Positions 18,419 through 28,028 are shown, counted from the stretch's first letter. The stretch: 64,000 nt of DNA from Desulfobulbaceae bacterium UBA5611 (GCA_002424635.1 DIKT01000029.1:20476-84475), one strand, 5' to 3'. A program made the numbers and translations. The notes: generated from the sequence alone by a model not told the origin.

Positions 18419-20062
18419 CTATATGAAGAACTGCCAAAGGGAAAATAGAATTACCAATATGAAAACGGAATCAATAAGATGAGGCGCTTTCAGGGCATAT
18501 AAACCGTCATCAATTTTCGCTGAAATTCTGAGCCACCAAGGTTTGTATTGCTCTAATACCTGCACGCGGTCATCAATGGCCTTGGCCGCTCTTCTCCCAC
18601 TTTCGACGGCCCCCTCAATACTCCAGACCTGGGCCTGGGTCTGCGTATGGGCGCCGGCTAAAAAAAGATTAGCCACCGGAGTCTTCTGGGCAGGAATATA
18701 GGCCTGGGTATTGGTGGTCGTGACCCATTTGGGCTGCGGATGTTTAAGGCCGTCGCGGCCAAATTCCCATTCATGCCAAACTTCAACATTGAGCAGGGTA
18801 AATTCGTGTAAGCCTTTACCACTATTTGCTTGTCGAATTAAGTCATTGAGGGCGCCACAGCTCAGGATTTGCGCTTTTACCTCTGCAATAAATTCTTCTC
18901 TGCTGCAATTATTGACCGGCTTATGATAAAGGCGGCCCGGCACACTGCTGATACATGAGGTGCCGGTCCACAGCGATTTAATATTATGGCCGAGATCTAC
19001 GGTCTGATCCCACACCTGTTCCTGGGCGAAAAGGGTTAAATTAAATTCGGAATCACTAACCACCACAGCCGTGCGCTGCCGGGGGAATTTAATGGCCTCA
19101 GCAAAGGCCAATCTGAAAGAGACCTGCGCATGAGGCCCATCCTGGGTAAGCGGTTTAAACAGTCTTAATTCTTCCTGGCGCTCAAGCTCCGGAGTGACGC
19201 TTAGGATCTCAGCCGTCATGAACGGATTAATGGCCAGCAGATAAATGTCGCCTACTATCTGTTCATTGCCGCAATAAGCGGCGCTGATCCTGCTGCCATC
19301 AAATTCTAAGCGGCTGAGGCCTTTGCCCCAGCAGAACTGGACCCCTTGCTCCTGCAGATGCCTGACCCAGGGGTCAAACCAGTATTCACTGCTCGGTCCT
19401 TTGAGTAACAGCCAGCCGTCCCCGGCCCCTTGCGACCAGGCGGGACCATCATGATCGGCTTTATGCTCATGAGTCGGTTGGGTGATCAGCTGTTTTCTGA
19501 AAAAGTCACCGGTGATGTGCAAGGATACCTTCGACCAGTCGGAGCCAATCCAGGGGCCGAAACAAGAACGCCAGGTTTTGTAGGCCACCTCGCTCATTAA
19601 CGGTTGCCAGGCCTCAGCGGCGTTAAGTCTGGCATAGGTCATCTGACTGCGTTTATTTGCCGTCCAGGACTTCAGCATCAGGTAAGTCGATTTCGTAAAA
19701 TCCCATTTGTCCATCCTGAACATTTTATGAATACTTTTCAGGCCTTCATCATAGAATTGCGCTTTCGCCTTATCAGGGAAAATACCGAAGGCAATAGAGC
19801 GCGACAGGGCCAGATCATAGATAGTGCCCTGCTCATTAAAGGGAATCTGCTGCATGATATCGAACGTATTATGATACCAGGGGCCCATGCCGTGCCAGGA
19901 ATATTCCGTGGGCATGTTGTTGTGGCTCAGCCTTGAACTGCGGAAAAATCCACCGGCCTGGTCATTAACTTCATAGACGGCCACATTGTATCCTAAGCGG
20001 GCTAATTCATGGGCTGCGCTTAAGCCGGCAATGCCAGCCCCAAAAATGATAATTTTTTGCAT
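18419..20062 (-). CDS. FAD-dependent amine-oxidase/phytoene-desaturase-like oxidoreductase
   Basis: 547 residues. The N-terminus has the FAD-binding signature IIIFGAGIAGLSAAHELARL, then GGFFRSSRL. A C-terminal motif near residue 460-490 (LFLAGAHTQTQAQVWSIEGA, then SGRRAA) is the usual second FAD contact of flavin monooxygenase/amine oxidase and desaturase folds. The last 20 residues form a hydrophobic anchor (DSVFILVILFSLWQFFI), so it is probably attached to the inner membrane. The substrate is unknown; carotenoid or squalene-type substrates are only analogies from the fold. The gene lies downstream of the copper group on the same strand, separated from it by the copper-ATPase relic. Confidence 0.8.
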   Translation of the reverse strand: MQKIIIFGAGIAGLSAAHELARLGYNVAVYEVNDQAGGFFRSSRLSHNNMPTEYSWHGMGPWYHNTFDIMQQIPFNEQGTIYDLALSRSIAFGIFPDKAKAQFYDEGLKSIHKMFRMDKWDFTKSTYLMLKSWTANKRSQMTYARLNAAEAWQPLMSEVAYKTWRSCFGPWIGSDWSKVSLHITGDFFRKQLITQPTHEHKADHDGPAWSQGAGDGWLLLKGPSSEYWFDPWVRHLQEQGVQFCWGKGLSRLEFDGSRISAAYCGNEQIVGDIYLLAINPFMTAEILSVTPELERQEELRLFKPLTQDGPHAQVSFRLAFAEAIKFPRQRTAVVVSDSEFNLTLFAQEQVWDQTVDLGHNIKSLWTGTSCISSVPGRLYHKPVNNCSREEFIAEVKAQILSCGALNDLIRQANSGKGLHEFTLLNVEVWHEWEFGRDGLKHPQPKWVTTTNTQAYIPAQKTPVANLFLAGAHTQTQAQVWSIEGAVESGRRAAKAIDDRVQVLEQYKPWWLRISAKIDDGLYALKAPHLIDSVFILVILFSLWQFFI

Positions 20063-20125
20063 TTAGTTAACCTGTGCCATAAAACTGCTGCTGAGATTTT
20101 TGTTGACTGTCATTCTCATGCTCCA

Positions 20126-20263
20126 TCATAATTTTACTGTCCGCAAACGCAAGGCGTTGCTGATGACCGAGACGGAACTGAGACTCATTGCCACGGCATA
20201 CATGGGCATGACCGGCACTACCTTCTGACCGGCTGGCAGCAATTTCGGGAGAAAGGTTTTCAT
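20126..20263 (-). pseudogene. C-terminal relic of a copper-translocating P-type ATPase
   Basis: A 45-codon open frame whose last 25 or so residues, AVAMSLSSVSVISNALRLRT, are the near-invariant last helix of CopA-type copper ATPases (typically AMSLSSVSVVxNALRLR). The preceding residues (MKTFLPKLLPAGQKVVPVMP) do not continue the ATPase. More than 700 residues with the A, P and N domains are missing. It sits exactly where an ATPase would be expected in a copper gene group, directly after the Met-rich protein. Best read as the scar of a large deletion. A longer open frame over the same bases in another reading frame is not real. Confidence 0.75.
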
Positions 20264-20295
20264 ATATGCAGTCGGGGTCCGGATTGTTAATGGCT

Positions 20296-20751
20296 TTATG
20301 GGGCATCTTCAGATTTTTTATCCATATCCCCCATCATCGGACAATGAGACATGGAGCCCATACCCATCTTCATATGCTGCATCATATGTGGCATCATCTG
20401 TTCTTCCATCCTGGCCTTACGGTCCTGCATGGCGATCCGCTGCTCCACCATTTGCGTGACCACGGCTGCCAGCAGATCCAGCTTTTCGTCCTGCGATGCG
20501 CTGTTCATTTTGGTAACCTGGGCCTTGAGTTCGGCATCCTGGGCTTTTATCTCAGCCCTTATTTTTTGCTTCTCGGTCATCATGGCCTGGCAGCGGGCCA
20601 TCATATCGGTCTCTGCCTTGTTTTGCGCCTCGGTGGTTACCGTAGTTTGAGAATTGTCATCAACAGCCAACGAAAGATCAGCATGGACGAGGATCAAAAC
20701 CAAAGCAAGGCAGCAACTGCTGAAGAGGTTGGAATGCGTTAGTTTTTTCAT
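20296..20751 (-). CDS. Met-rich periplasmic protein of the copper group
   Basis: 151 residues with a signal peptide (MKKLTHSNLFSSCCLALVLI, probable cleavage after LSLA near residue 29). A long charged helix follows (about 45-115), ending in a Met/His-rich tail with MMPHMMQHMKMGMG and SHCPMMGDMD. Met-His clusters like this bind Cu(I) and Cu(II) in periplasmic copper proteins. No closer family is recognised, so the copper role is inferred from composition and neighbours. The start has AAAGGAGAAGTAA directly upstream. It lies between the YHS protein and the copper-ATPase relic. Confidence 0.75.
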   Translation of the reverse strand: MKKLTHSNLFSSCCLALVLILVHADLSLAVDDNSQTTVTTEAQNKAETDMMARCQAMMTEKQKIRAEIKAQDAELKAQVTKMNSASQDEKLDLLAAVVTQMVEQRIAMQDRKARMEEQMMPHMMQHMKMGMGSMSHCPMMGDMDKKSEDAP

Positions 20752-20876
20752 TTACTTCTCCTTTCTGTGGTGATGTTTTGTGATGCTCTTAATGACTTCT
20801 TGCATGGCCGCGCCCAATCCCGCCTCTGCAGAATAAAAGCTGACTATGGCCGGAAAGGCCGCGGCTGGGTACTCTC

Positions 20877-21098
20877 TTATGCGCCTGCTTTTGTACCACC
20901 ACAATCGCATCCCGGCTTGTCCTCCGATCCCGGCTTGTCCTCCATTTTGGCAGCAGCAGGGGTGGACATGAACTTCTCCCGGCATTGGTCGCTGCAAAAA
21001 TAAAAAGTCTTGCCATCTCGTTCGCCTTTAAGGGCAGTTGCTTCATCCACAGTCATGCCGCAGATAGGGTCTTTGGTCGCGTATGTTGATTCTTGCAT
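20877..21098 (-). CDS. YHS-domain metal-binding protein
   Basis: 73 residues. The YHS domain covers residues 8-45, with KDPICGMTVDEATA and FYFCSDQCREKF. The single Cys of CGM and the Cys-x3-Cys pair are the expected metal ligands. The tail is acidic and ends CDCGGTKAGA with two more Cys. Small YHS proteins and YHS domains fused to copper ATPases occur in copper-export gene groups, where they are thought to bind or deliver copper. The start at 21098 is chosen for AAAGGAGACGG and the family opening; a long in-frame upstream extension has no ribosome site and runs into the neighbouring gene. Confidence 0.88.
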   Translation of the reverse strand: MQESTYATKDPICGMTVDEATALKGERDGKTFYFCSDQCREKFMSTPAAAKMEDKPGSEDKPGCDCGGTKAGA

Positions 21099-21112
21099 AG
21101 TCCGTCTCCTTT

Positions 21113-21160
21113 CATAGTGGTTATTGTTATGGATCAGGTTTTTTGGGCCACCTGATCCCC
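21113..21160 (-). repeat. inverted repeat after the multicopper oxidase
   Basis: Nine-base arms GGATCAGGT and ACCTGATCC surround a 10-base spacer in the gap between the multicopper oxidase and the YHS gene. There is no T-run after the stem in either direction, so it may be an mRNA-processing or weak termination hairpin, or an operator for the YHS gene. Confidence 0.45.
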
Positions 21161-21178
21161 TTGTTGAGAACGATATTG

Positions 21179-23553
21179 TTAGAATAGCCAGCGCAGGCCA
21201 CCTCCCCAGCCGAACCGGGAATGCCATTGGCCGATCAGCGCCAAGTTTTTGGACAATACATAGTTCAACCCCGCCCGGCTTTCCCATTTTTCGCCGCTGT
21301 CATATTCGACTTTGGCAACAACAGCCAGTCGGGGAGTGGCTGCCTGCTGGAGATCAAGGCTGACTTGGACGTCACCTGCGGTATCCACCCACAGGCGCGA
21401 TTCGATATTGAAGGGCAGCAGGTAGCGCAGGCCGGCAATAGCTCTTTTTTGTCCAGCTGATCACTGATCCCGTTCAGATCGACTCCGGCCAGGATCCTGG
21501 TAAAACGGTTCAGATAATAATCATAAGTAGGCGTTAGCTCCCAATGCACCTCATCAACGCGTTGCCAACCGGCCTGCCAGTCAGCGGAGAAGATATGGCG
21601 CCTATTGGCATAAACCAGCGCGCCTTGAGCCATCTGTGATAAGACATCGACCTGACCAAACAGATAATAAGGGTCATGGTAGAGACCGGGGCGGACGGCG
21701 GCGGTGGCGGCATCGGGGGTGAAACCCTGATAATGCACCACCTGCTCCATGCCGCTTTCCATATGATAGAGCAGATGGCAGTGAAATAACCAGTCGCCGA
21801 ACTCTTCTGCCGCAAGCTCAATGACCGTGGTCGTCATCGGCGGGACATTTACGGTATGCTTGAGCGGTGAAAAGTCGCCCTGGCTATTGATAACGCGGGA
21901 AAAATGGCCGTGCAGATGTATGGGATGATGCATCATGGTGCGGTTGATCATAATAAAGCGCACGACTTCATCCTGTTTGATCTCAATGTGATCGGCTGCA
22001 GATAAGGGTTTATTGTTCAGAAACCAGACGAGCCGCTCCATGTCACCGTCGAGCGTGAGCCGGATTTCCCGGACCGGCCGGGCGGCGGCAAAGGCCGTGG
22101 CCTGCAAGGCGCGCAGTTGCTCGTATGGCGGCCACGGCCGGTCGGGGCTCATGCCATCAATGGCCACTGAGGCTTGGGCACTCACATCCTCTGCTAGCAA
22201 GCCCAGCCATGTGCTGCCGGGGGCCATCACCGCTGTTTGCTGATCAGGTGCTGCCATGTCATGGCCGGCATGATCTGTCGGGGATGGAGGGGGTGCCGGT
22301 GCATCATGCGCCATTGTGTCGCTGTGCTGTCTAATCTTATGGTGATCCATCTCCTCCATGCCATTCATGCCGTGCATGCCCGGTTGGTCTAATTTGCCGG
22401 CCTTCACATCCTGCTCGGCCATGCCCATCGAGCCGGCTGGCGTTAAGGCCAGCACCCGTTGCAGAGAGAGACTGTCCATATTGGAGTAGAGATCAGGTCG
22501 CGGGATGTCCGGCGCCGCGTGCCGTGCTCCGCTGCCAAGCCACAGCAAGCTGTGCCCTGAGCCATCCTGAGAAGTGGCGCGAAATTCATAGCTGCCGTCG
22601 GCCGGTATCGTAATGATCACGTCATACGTTTCAGCGACGGCAATCAGCAGCCGTGATGCGGCAAATGGTTGCACCGGCAGCCCGTCGGCCGCTATAATCT
22701 GCAGCGGGCCGCCGGCAAACTGCACATAAAAAGAAGTGCTGGCCGAACCAGCGATCACCCGTAAACGGATTTTTTCACCGGGCTGCACGGCCAGAGACTG
22801 CTCGGCGGCCCCATTGATGAGAAAGCGCTCATAGTAGACATCGGCAATGTCCATAGGGGGCATCCGCTGAATTTCACGGGCGAAGTAATCGCCCAACATG
22901 CCCAGCCGCGTCGCTCCCAGGATACTCTGGCCACTGCCCTTGCGTAAGGAATACCATTCGTTACCGCGTTTGAGGGTGCGCAGGACTGAGTCGGCATCCT
23001 CATCGGTCCAGTCGGAGAGCATAACCACGTACTCACGGAGATGATCAACAGGATCCTCCTTCTTCGGCTTGATGACCAGCGCGCCAAAGAGGCCACGTTG
23101 CTCCTGTAACCCGGAATGGCTGTGATACCAATAGGTGCCTGCTTGTCGTAAGTCAAACTCGTAAGTAAAAGTCGTGCCGGGCGCAATGGGCGCAAAGGTC
23201 AGGAAAGGCACGCCGTCCATGTTATTGGGCAGTAAAATCCCATGCCAGTGTATCGAGGTGGCGACAGACAGGTGATTATGGACGCGGATCACCGCATGGT
23301 CCCCTTCGGTGAAATAGAGGATCGGCCCCGGCAGTTGTCCGTTGATGGCGATGGCCTCGACCGGCTGGCCGGTGAAGTTCATCTTCTGGAGGGCAATAGT
23401 GAGGTCGTATGCCACCGTGGCTGCCGCCAGATTTGTGCCCGGCAGCAACAGCGCCAAGCTGCACCACAATATTGCCGCCAGTTTGCTCAGCATCATCCGC
23501 ATCCGGCGCTTGACTGGTTGCGGTAACCGGGATTTTTCATTTATCGGCTCCAT
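21179..23553 (-). CDS. multicopper oxidase with C-terminal barrel-like domain, split by a frameshift
   Basis: The first frame (21265-23553, 762 residues) has an N-terminal signal segment and three cupredoxin domains. Copper motifs are HWHG near 101, HSHSG near 144, HPIHLHGH near 552 and HCHLLYHMESGM near 597, so all four copper sites are present. A Met/His-rich insert (MHGMNGMEEMDHH and similar) lies near 395-440, as in CopA-type Cu(I) oxidases. After about residue 620 comes an extra beta-rich domain. At an A6 tract (21445-21450) the frame breaks. Moving to the -1 frame continues the domain for about 90 residues to 21179 (AIAGLRYLLPFNIESRL onward) and ends in GGGLRWLF, an aromatic end typical of outer-membrane barrels. 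The full reading is about 791 residues. It could be a real mutation, slippage or a sequencing error. Confidence 0.85.
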
Positions 23554-23602
23554 TCATTGGCCTTGAAACTGCAAAAATTACGGTCAACTTTTTCTTAAAA
23601 AG

Positions 23603-24454
23603 CTAGCTTGTAATAAAATCGCCGCCATTGATATGAATTATCTGGCCGACCACATAAGAGGCATCGTCACTGGCCAGATAAACAAAGGCGGGTGCTACCT
23701 CGCTCGGCTGGCCGGCTCTGCCCATGGGAGTATCCTGGCCGAATTTCTGGACTTGCTCTTCATCAAAGGTCGCCGGTATTAATGGTGTCCAGATAGGACC
23801 GGGGGCCACGCCATTGACCCTGATTTGTTTGGGCACCAGATTCTGGCTTAACGATCTGGTGAAGGACACAATAGCGCCTTTGGTCGAGGAATAATCAAGA
23901 AGACGACTGCTGCCGCGGTAGGCCGTAATGCTGGTGGTATTAATGATCGAGTCGCCTGCAGATAAATACTGTAGAGCTGCTTTGGTGATATAAAACATGG
24001 AAAAAATATTGGTCCTGAAAGTAGCTTCCATCTTCTCCAGATCAAGCTCCTCCAGATCTTTGGCTACATGCTGTTCGGCGGCATTATTAACAATAATATT
24101 TATCCGGCCGAATTCGGCCGCAGTTTTTTCAACGGCCGTGCGGCAAAAGGCTTTATCGCCAATATCGCCGGCAATGATCAGACATTTGCGCCCTTCTTTT
24201 TGGACAAGTTCCAGAGTCTGTCGGGCATCTTCATCCTCTTGAAGATAGATGATGGAGATGTCTGCTCCTTCCCGGGCAAAATGCACGGCCACGGCCCGGC
24301 CAATCCCGGAATCACCGCCAGTGATGAGGGCCACTTTATTTTTCAATTTTTCACTGCCGCGATAAGTATCCTTGATAAATTCCGGTTGAGGACGCATTTT
24401 ATATTCATAGCCCGGCTGCGATTGCCGCTGTTTGGGAAATTCTTTTGGTTGCAT
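23603..24454 (-). CDS. short-chain dehydrogenase/reductase, general-stress (YhdF/Gsp39-like) type
   Basis: 283 residues. Visible elements are the cofactor motif TGGDSGIGRAVAV near 45-57, NNAA near 127, TTSITAYRG with the active Ser near 176, YSSTKGA with the catalytic Tyr and Lys near 190-194, and PGPIWTPLIP after it. The long N-terminal extension PKQRQSQPGYEYKMRPQPEF is typical of the stress-induced subgroup found in Bacillus and in proteobacterial stress islands. NAD(P) is the expected cofactor; the substrate is unknown. The start at 24454 is supported by AAAGGAGAAAGA and by the family N-terminus, and the upstream in-frame codons are not conserved. It lies 95 bp after Ku on the same strand. 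Confidence 0.9.
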   Translation of the reverse strand: MQPKEFPKQRQSQPGYEYKMRPQPEFIKDTYRGSEKLKNKVALITGGDSGIGRAVAVHFAREGADISIIYLQEDEDARQTLELVQKEGRKCLIIAGDIGDKAFCRTAVEKTAAEFGRINIIVNNAAEQHVAKDLEELDLEKMEATFRTNIFSMFYITKAALQYLSAGDSIINTTSITAYRGSSRLLDYSSTKGAIVSFTRSLSQNLVPKQIRVNGVAPGPIWTPLIPATFDEEQVQKFGQDTPMGRAGQPSEVAPAFVYLASDDASYVVGQIIHINGGDFITS

Positions 24455-24549
24455 TCTTTCTCCTTTAATCAAGATTTTAGAAGAGCAGAACTTATTGAAA
24501 TGGCCAGTCAAAGTGTGGCCCTGCTGCCATAAAAAACTGTCTTGAACTG

Positions 24550-25347
24550 CTAGCCGGTCATCCGGGCCTTTTTCTGTTCTTCAGCCTGTTCGATGCTGGC
24601 TTTGAGGCGGGCCACGATATCAATCATATTAGTCGGCTGGATCTTTACTTCCTCCGCCTCAAATTCGACACCCTCTGCTTTGGCGCGGATCATCGCCAGC
24701 ATTTCTTCCCGGTAGCTGTCATGAAATTCTGTGGGCTCAAACTCGCCGCTCATGCTTTTAACGAGCAGATCGGCCATTTCTACCTCGCGTTGGCCCAGCT
24801 TCACGGCGGTTGTCGGCAGCCCGATCCCTTCTGGTTTGCGGATCTCATCCGGATAATGCATCATGTTCATGACCAGCATCTGCTCAGTCGGGCGGATGAG
24901 AGCGAGAGTTTCCTTGTCGCGCATGACCATTTTTGCCACTCCGACTTTTTGGGCCCGCTTGAGCGCATCCACCAGCAAGGCATAGGGCATGGCCCCGCCT
25001 TCATTGGGGCCAAGATAATAGGCTGTATTGAGATAGATAGGATCGATGGCTGCAGCATCGACAAATTCCTGAATCTCGATTGCCCGGGTGGCACTGCGGG
25101 CGAATTTAGCGAATTCATCATCGGACAGGGTCACATAGCGGCCTTTTTCCAACTCGTATCCGCGAATGATCTCTTCGGCCTCGAGATTCTTGCCGCAGAC
25201 CTTGCAGATTTTTTGGTAACCGATGCGGCCGCCATCATCTTTATGGAGTTGATTAAAATGCAGCTGTTTTTCCTCAATGGCGGGGAAAAGCGCTACCGGT
25301 ATATTAACCAGCCCGAAGCTGATGATCCCTTTCCACATCGCCCGCAT
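24550..25347 (-). CDS. ku: Ku protein of bacterial non-homologous end joining
   Basis: 265 residues, normal for bacterial Ku. It opens with MWKGIISFGLVNIPVALFPA, then has the beta-barrel ring region with GGRIGYQKICKVCG and RGYELEKGRYVTLSDDEFA, and a C-terminal charged tail (EQAEEQKKARMTG). Ku homodimers ring broken DNA ends and recruit LigD, which is encoded immediately upstream with a gap of two bases between stop and start. The pair is thus a self-contained end-joining operon. No Lys-rich extended tail of the long Ku type is present. Confidence 0.96.
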   Translation of the reverse strand: MRAMWKGIISFGLVNIPVALFPAIEEKQLHFNQLHKDDGGRIGYQKICKVCGKNLEAEEIIRGYELEKGRYVTLSDDEFAKFARSATRAIEIQEFVDAAAIDPIYLNTAYYLGPNEGGAMPYALLVDALKRAQKVGVAKMVMRDKETLALIRPTEQMLVMNMMHYPDEIRKPEGIGLPTTAVKLGQREVEMADLLVKSMSGEFEPTEFHDSYREEMLAMIRAKAEGVEFEAEEVKIQPTNMIDIVARLKASIEQAEEQKKARMTG

Positions 25348-25349
25348 AG

Positions 25350-27953
25350 TTAAGACTCCATCCTCAGCTCAGCTTTTGATGAATTGCCATGCAATATTGT
25401 CACTGCCTGTTTCAGCCTCTGTTTAAGCTCCAGCACCGGCAGAAACAGATCTCCGACCTGATCGATTCTGGCGTCCATGGTCTTGATGGTAAACTGGGTC
25501 GGCTGCAGACATTGTTCCACCTCAGGCCAGGTCAAGGGCGCCGAGACGGTTGCTCCTTCTCTGGCCCTGACTGTATAGACGCCCGCCAGTGTTTTACTCA
25601 ATCCGTTCTGCAGATAATCAAGATAGACGGTTTCAGCCGGGCGCTTTTTGGTCATCCGCTCAATGGTTGTTTCCTCGGGGCTGCGGTCATGGGTGAGGCG
25701 GGCCATCACCTCGGCAAAAGCGGTGACCTGCTCATGGCCGTAAATGGCCTCTACCGGAATAAAGATATGGAGGCCGCGGCTGCCGGAGGTCTTGGGGCAG
25801 GATTGTAAACCGGCATCGGCCAGCAGATCCCGGATCAGCAGCGCCACTTTACAGATCTTCGAATATTTGGTGTCCGGGCCGGGATCAAGATCGAGAACCA
25901 CATAATCCGGATGTTGGGTAGTCAGATATCTGGAGTGCCAGGGGCTGATCTGCACGGCGCCGAGGTTGGCCAGATAGACTAAGGTCGCTCTGTTGTTGCA
26001 CAGGGCGTACACAATCTGCTCGCCTTTATCGTTGGCAGGTGAAGTCCATGTCTTGATAAATGGTGGGGCCCCCTCGAGATTGTGTTGATAGAAGGCCTGG
26101 GCCTTAATACCGTTAGGGTATCTCTTGAGCACCAGTGGCCGGTCCTGGAGGTGGGGCAGAATAGTCGCGGCAATCTGGTAATAATAACGGACGAAGTCGC
26201 CTTTGGTAAAACCACTGTCGGGCCAGTAGATTTTCTCCAGATTGGTGAGGGCGAGTTCCTGGCCATCAACTATTACCCGGTGGTTGCCGTGCAGTGTTTC
26301 TGCCGCAAAAAAATCCGCGGCCTGCAGGGCAGTCTTCGCGCCAACGGCTGAGTGTTTTTTAAGCTTCGGGTGGCCGGCAGGCGTCTTTTCTACCTCAACA
26401 ATTTCCTGGGCTTCCAGCGTACAGGTCCGTGGATCTTTATCATCTCTTAGCCGCAGGAAAATGGGGTGACGGAGTTTGCCGTCGCCGGTTTTCTCCGTAT
26501 AACGGACTTCACAGACCAGCTCAGGCCGTAGCCACTGCGCCGGCTGGTCTGTCTTGACCGCTGTCGCAAAAGGGGAATTGTCTGTTCGCCGTGAGCTCAT
26601 CAGCTCAAAGATCTGTTTCAGGCTATTTTCGCTGAAGCCGCCACCGACGTTGCCGATGTAGCGCAGTTGGTCCTTATCATAAAGGCCGAGGATCAAAGCG
26701 CCGAAGGATGAACGGCTGCCGCGGCCTTTGGTGTAACCGCCGATGACGGCGTCCATGGTCTGCGCGGTCTTGATCTTCAACCATTTTTTACTGCGCCGCT
26801 GCTCATATTTACTGTGGCTGTCCTTGGCCACGACACCTTCCATCTGCTGCGCGCGGATCTGCTCAAAAAGCAGGGTACCCTTCTCCTTGACATGATCGCT
26901 GAGCCGGATGCTGCCTTGATTATCTATGAGTTGAGATAGAAGATGTTTACGGTCGAGTAAGGGTTCATTGCTGAGATCATGGCCATTACAGTAGATCAGA
27001 TCGAAGACATAATAGACCAGAACCGGTTTGTCGGTACTGCTCGGTTTGGCACGAAAGCCGGCGGCGTTCTGCATCAATTGAAAATCCGGCTTCCCCTCGG
27101 CATTGAGGGCCACGATTTCACCATCAATGACAGCCGTTCGGGCCGATATCTCAAAGCGGGCCGCGACCAGCTCAGGGAACTTGTCGCCGAGATCGATATG
27201 ATTCCTGGAGACAAAGCGAATCCGGTCGTCCTCCACATAACAGATGCTGCGGTAGCCGTCCCATTTAATCTCGAAAAGCCAATCGGCATCATCGAATGGT
27301 TGGTTGACCAGAGTGGCCAGCATCGGCTCAACTTGGGCAGGAAAGGGGCCGGGTTTACCTATTTTAACCTCGACGATGTGCTTCTCGGTACCGTTCACCA
27401 CGACGGTTGCCGCTTCGGCCAGGGGGCGGCTTTTGCTGTCAGAGGCCAGGACGGGTTCAAGCGTCCACCCTGGAATAGCGCACTCATCTGCCTTTTTCAT
27501 GAGCAGCCAGGAGTCTTGCGCCTGCCTGGTGCGCACCAGATGAAACTCGCCGCATAGCCGCCGGCCCTTAAGCCTGAAGCTGAGCTTGCCATTGTGGAGG
27601 CCCTGCTCAGGATTGGGCGGATCAATGATCTCATAGCTGCCGATGTCCCAGACAGCCACCTCACCTGCGCCATAGTTGCCTTGAGGGATGGTGCCTTCGA
27701 AGGTGAGGTATTCCAGGGGATGATCTTCAGTCTGGACGGCCAGACGCTTTTCGTGGGGATCAAGGGAGGGACCTTTGGGGATGGCCCAGCTTTTCAGGAC
27801 GCCATTGATCTCCAGCCGCAGATCAAAATGCAAATGGCGGGCATGGTGCTCCTGGATGACGAAACTTTGCCCGGAACCATAATCACTGACTCCGCCAGCT
27901 GGCTCCGGCGTTTTGTCGAGCTGTCGTTTGCTCCTATACTTATCAAGCGACAT
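25350..27953 (-). CDS. ligD: multifunctional ATP-dependent DNA ligase LigD
   Basis: 867 residues with all three LigD domains in the order phosphoesterase, ligase, polymerase. The phosphoesterase (about 15-170) has the HARHLHFDLR motif. The ligase (about 215-520) has EIKWDGYR with the AMP-accepting Lys. The primase-polymerase (about 570-850) has VLDLDPG with the metal-binding Asp pair and SGSRGLHIFIP. It processes and seals double-strand breaks together with Ku. The start at 27953 (MSLDKYRSKR) is supported by GGGAG eight bases upstream and by family alignment; a 12-codon upstream extension is possible but unlikely. The Ku start follows the LigD stop directly. Confidence 0.96.
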   Translation of the reverse strand: MSLDKYRSKRQLDKTPEPAGGVSDYGSGQSFVIQEHHARHLHFDLRLEINGVLKSWAIPKGPSLDPHEKRLAVQTEDHPLEYLTFEGTIPQGNYGAGEVAVWDIGSYEIIDPPNPEQGLHNGKLSFRLKGRRLCGEFHLVRTRQAQDSWLLMKKADECAIPGWTLEPVLASDSKSRPLAEAATVVVNGTEKHIVEVKIGKPGPFPAQVEPMLATLVNQPFDDADWLFEIKWDGYRSICYVEDDRIRFVSRNHIDLGDKFPELVAARFEISARTAVIDGEIVALNAEGKPDFQLMQNAAGFRAKPSSTDKPVLVYYVFDLIYCNGHDLSNEPLLDRKHLLSQLIDNQGSIRLSDHVKEKGTLLFEQIRAQQMEGVVAKDSHSKYEQRRSKKWLKIKTAQTMDAVIGGYTKGRGSRSSFGALILGLYDKDQLRYIGNVGGGFSENSLKQIFELMSSRRTDNSPFATAVKTDQPAQWLRPELVCEVRYTEKTGDGKLRHPIFLRLRDDKDPRTCTLEAQEIVEVEKTPAGHPKLKKHSAVGAKTALQAADFFAAETLHGNHRVIVDGQELALTNLEKIYWPDSGFTKGDFVRYYYQIAATILPHLQDRPLVLKRYPNGIKAQAFYQHNLEGAPPFIKTWTSPANDKGEQIVYALCNNRATLVYLANLGAVQISPWHSRYLTTQHPDYVVLDLDPGPDTKYSKICKVALLIRDLLADAGLQSCPKTSGSRGLHIFIPVEAIYGHEQVTAFAEVMARLTHDRSPEETTIERMTKKRPAETVYLDYLQNGLSKTLAGVYTVRAREGATVSAPLTWPEVEQCLQPTQFTIKTMDARIDQVGDLFLPVLELKQRLKQAVTILHGNSSKAELRMES

Positions 27954-28028
27954 CGGCCAGTCTCCCATGTTATAATTTCGCTCAAACAAAGTATTATCCA
28001 GATCATTATTTGACCTTTATTGCCGGCC

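Noticed and set aside
20067..20306. 79-codon open frame over the copper-ATPase relic
   Set aside because: The other frame over the same bases gives the highly conserved ATPase C-terminus; this one matches no family.
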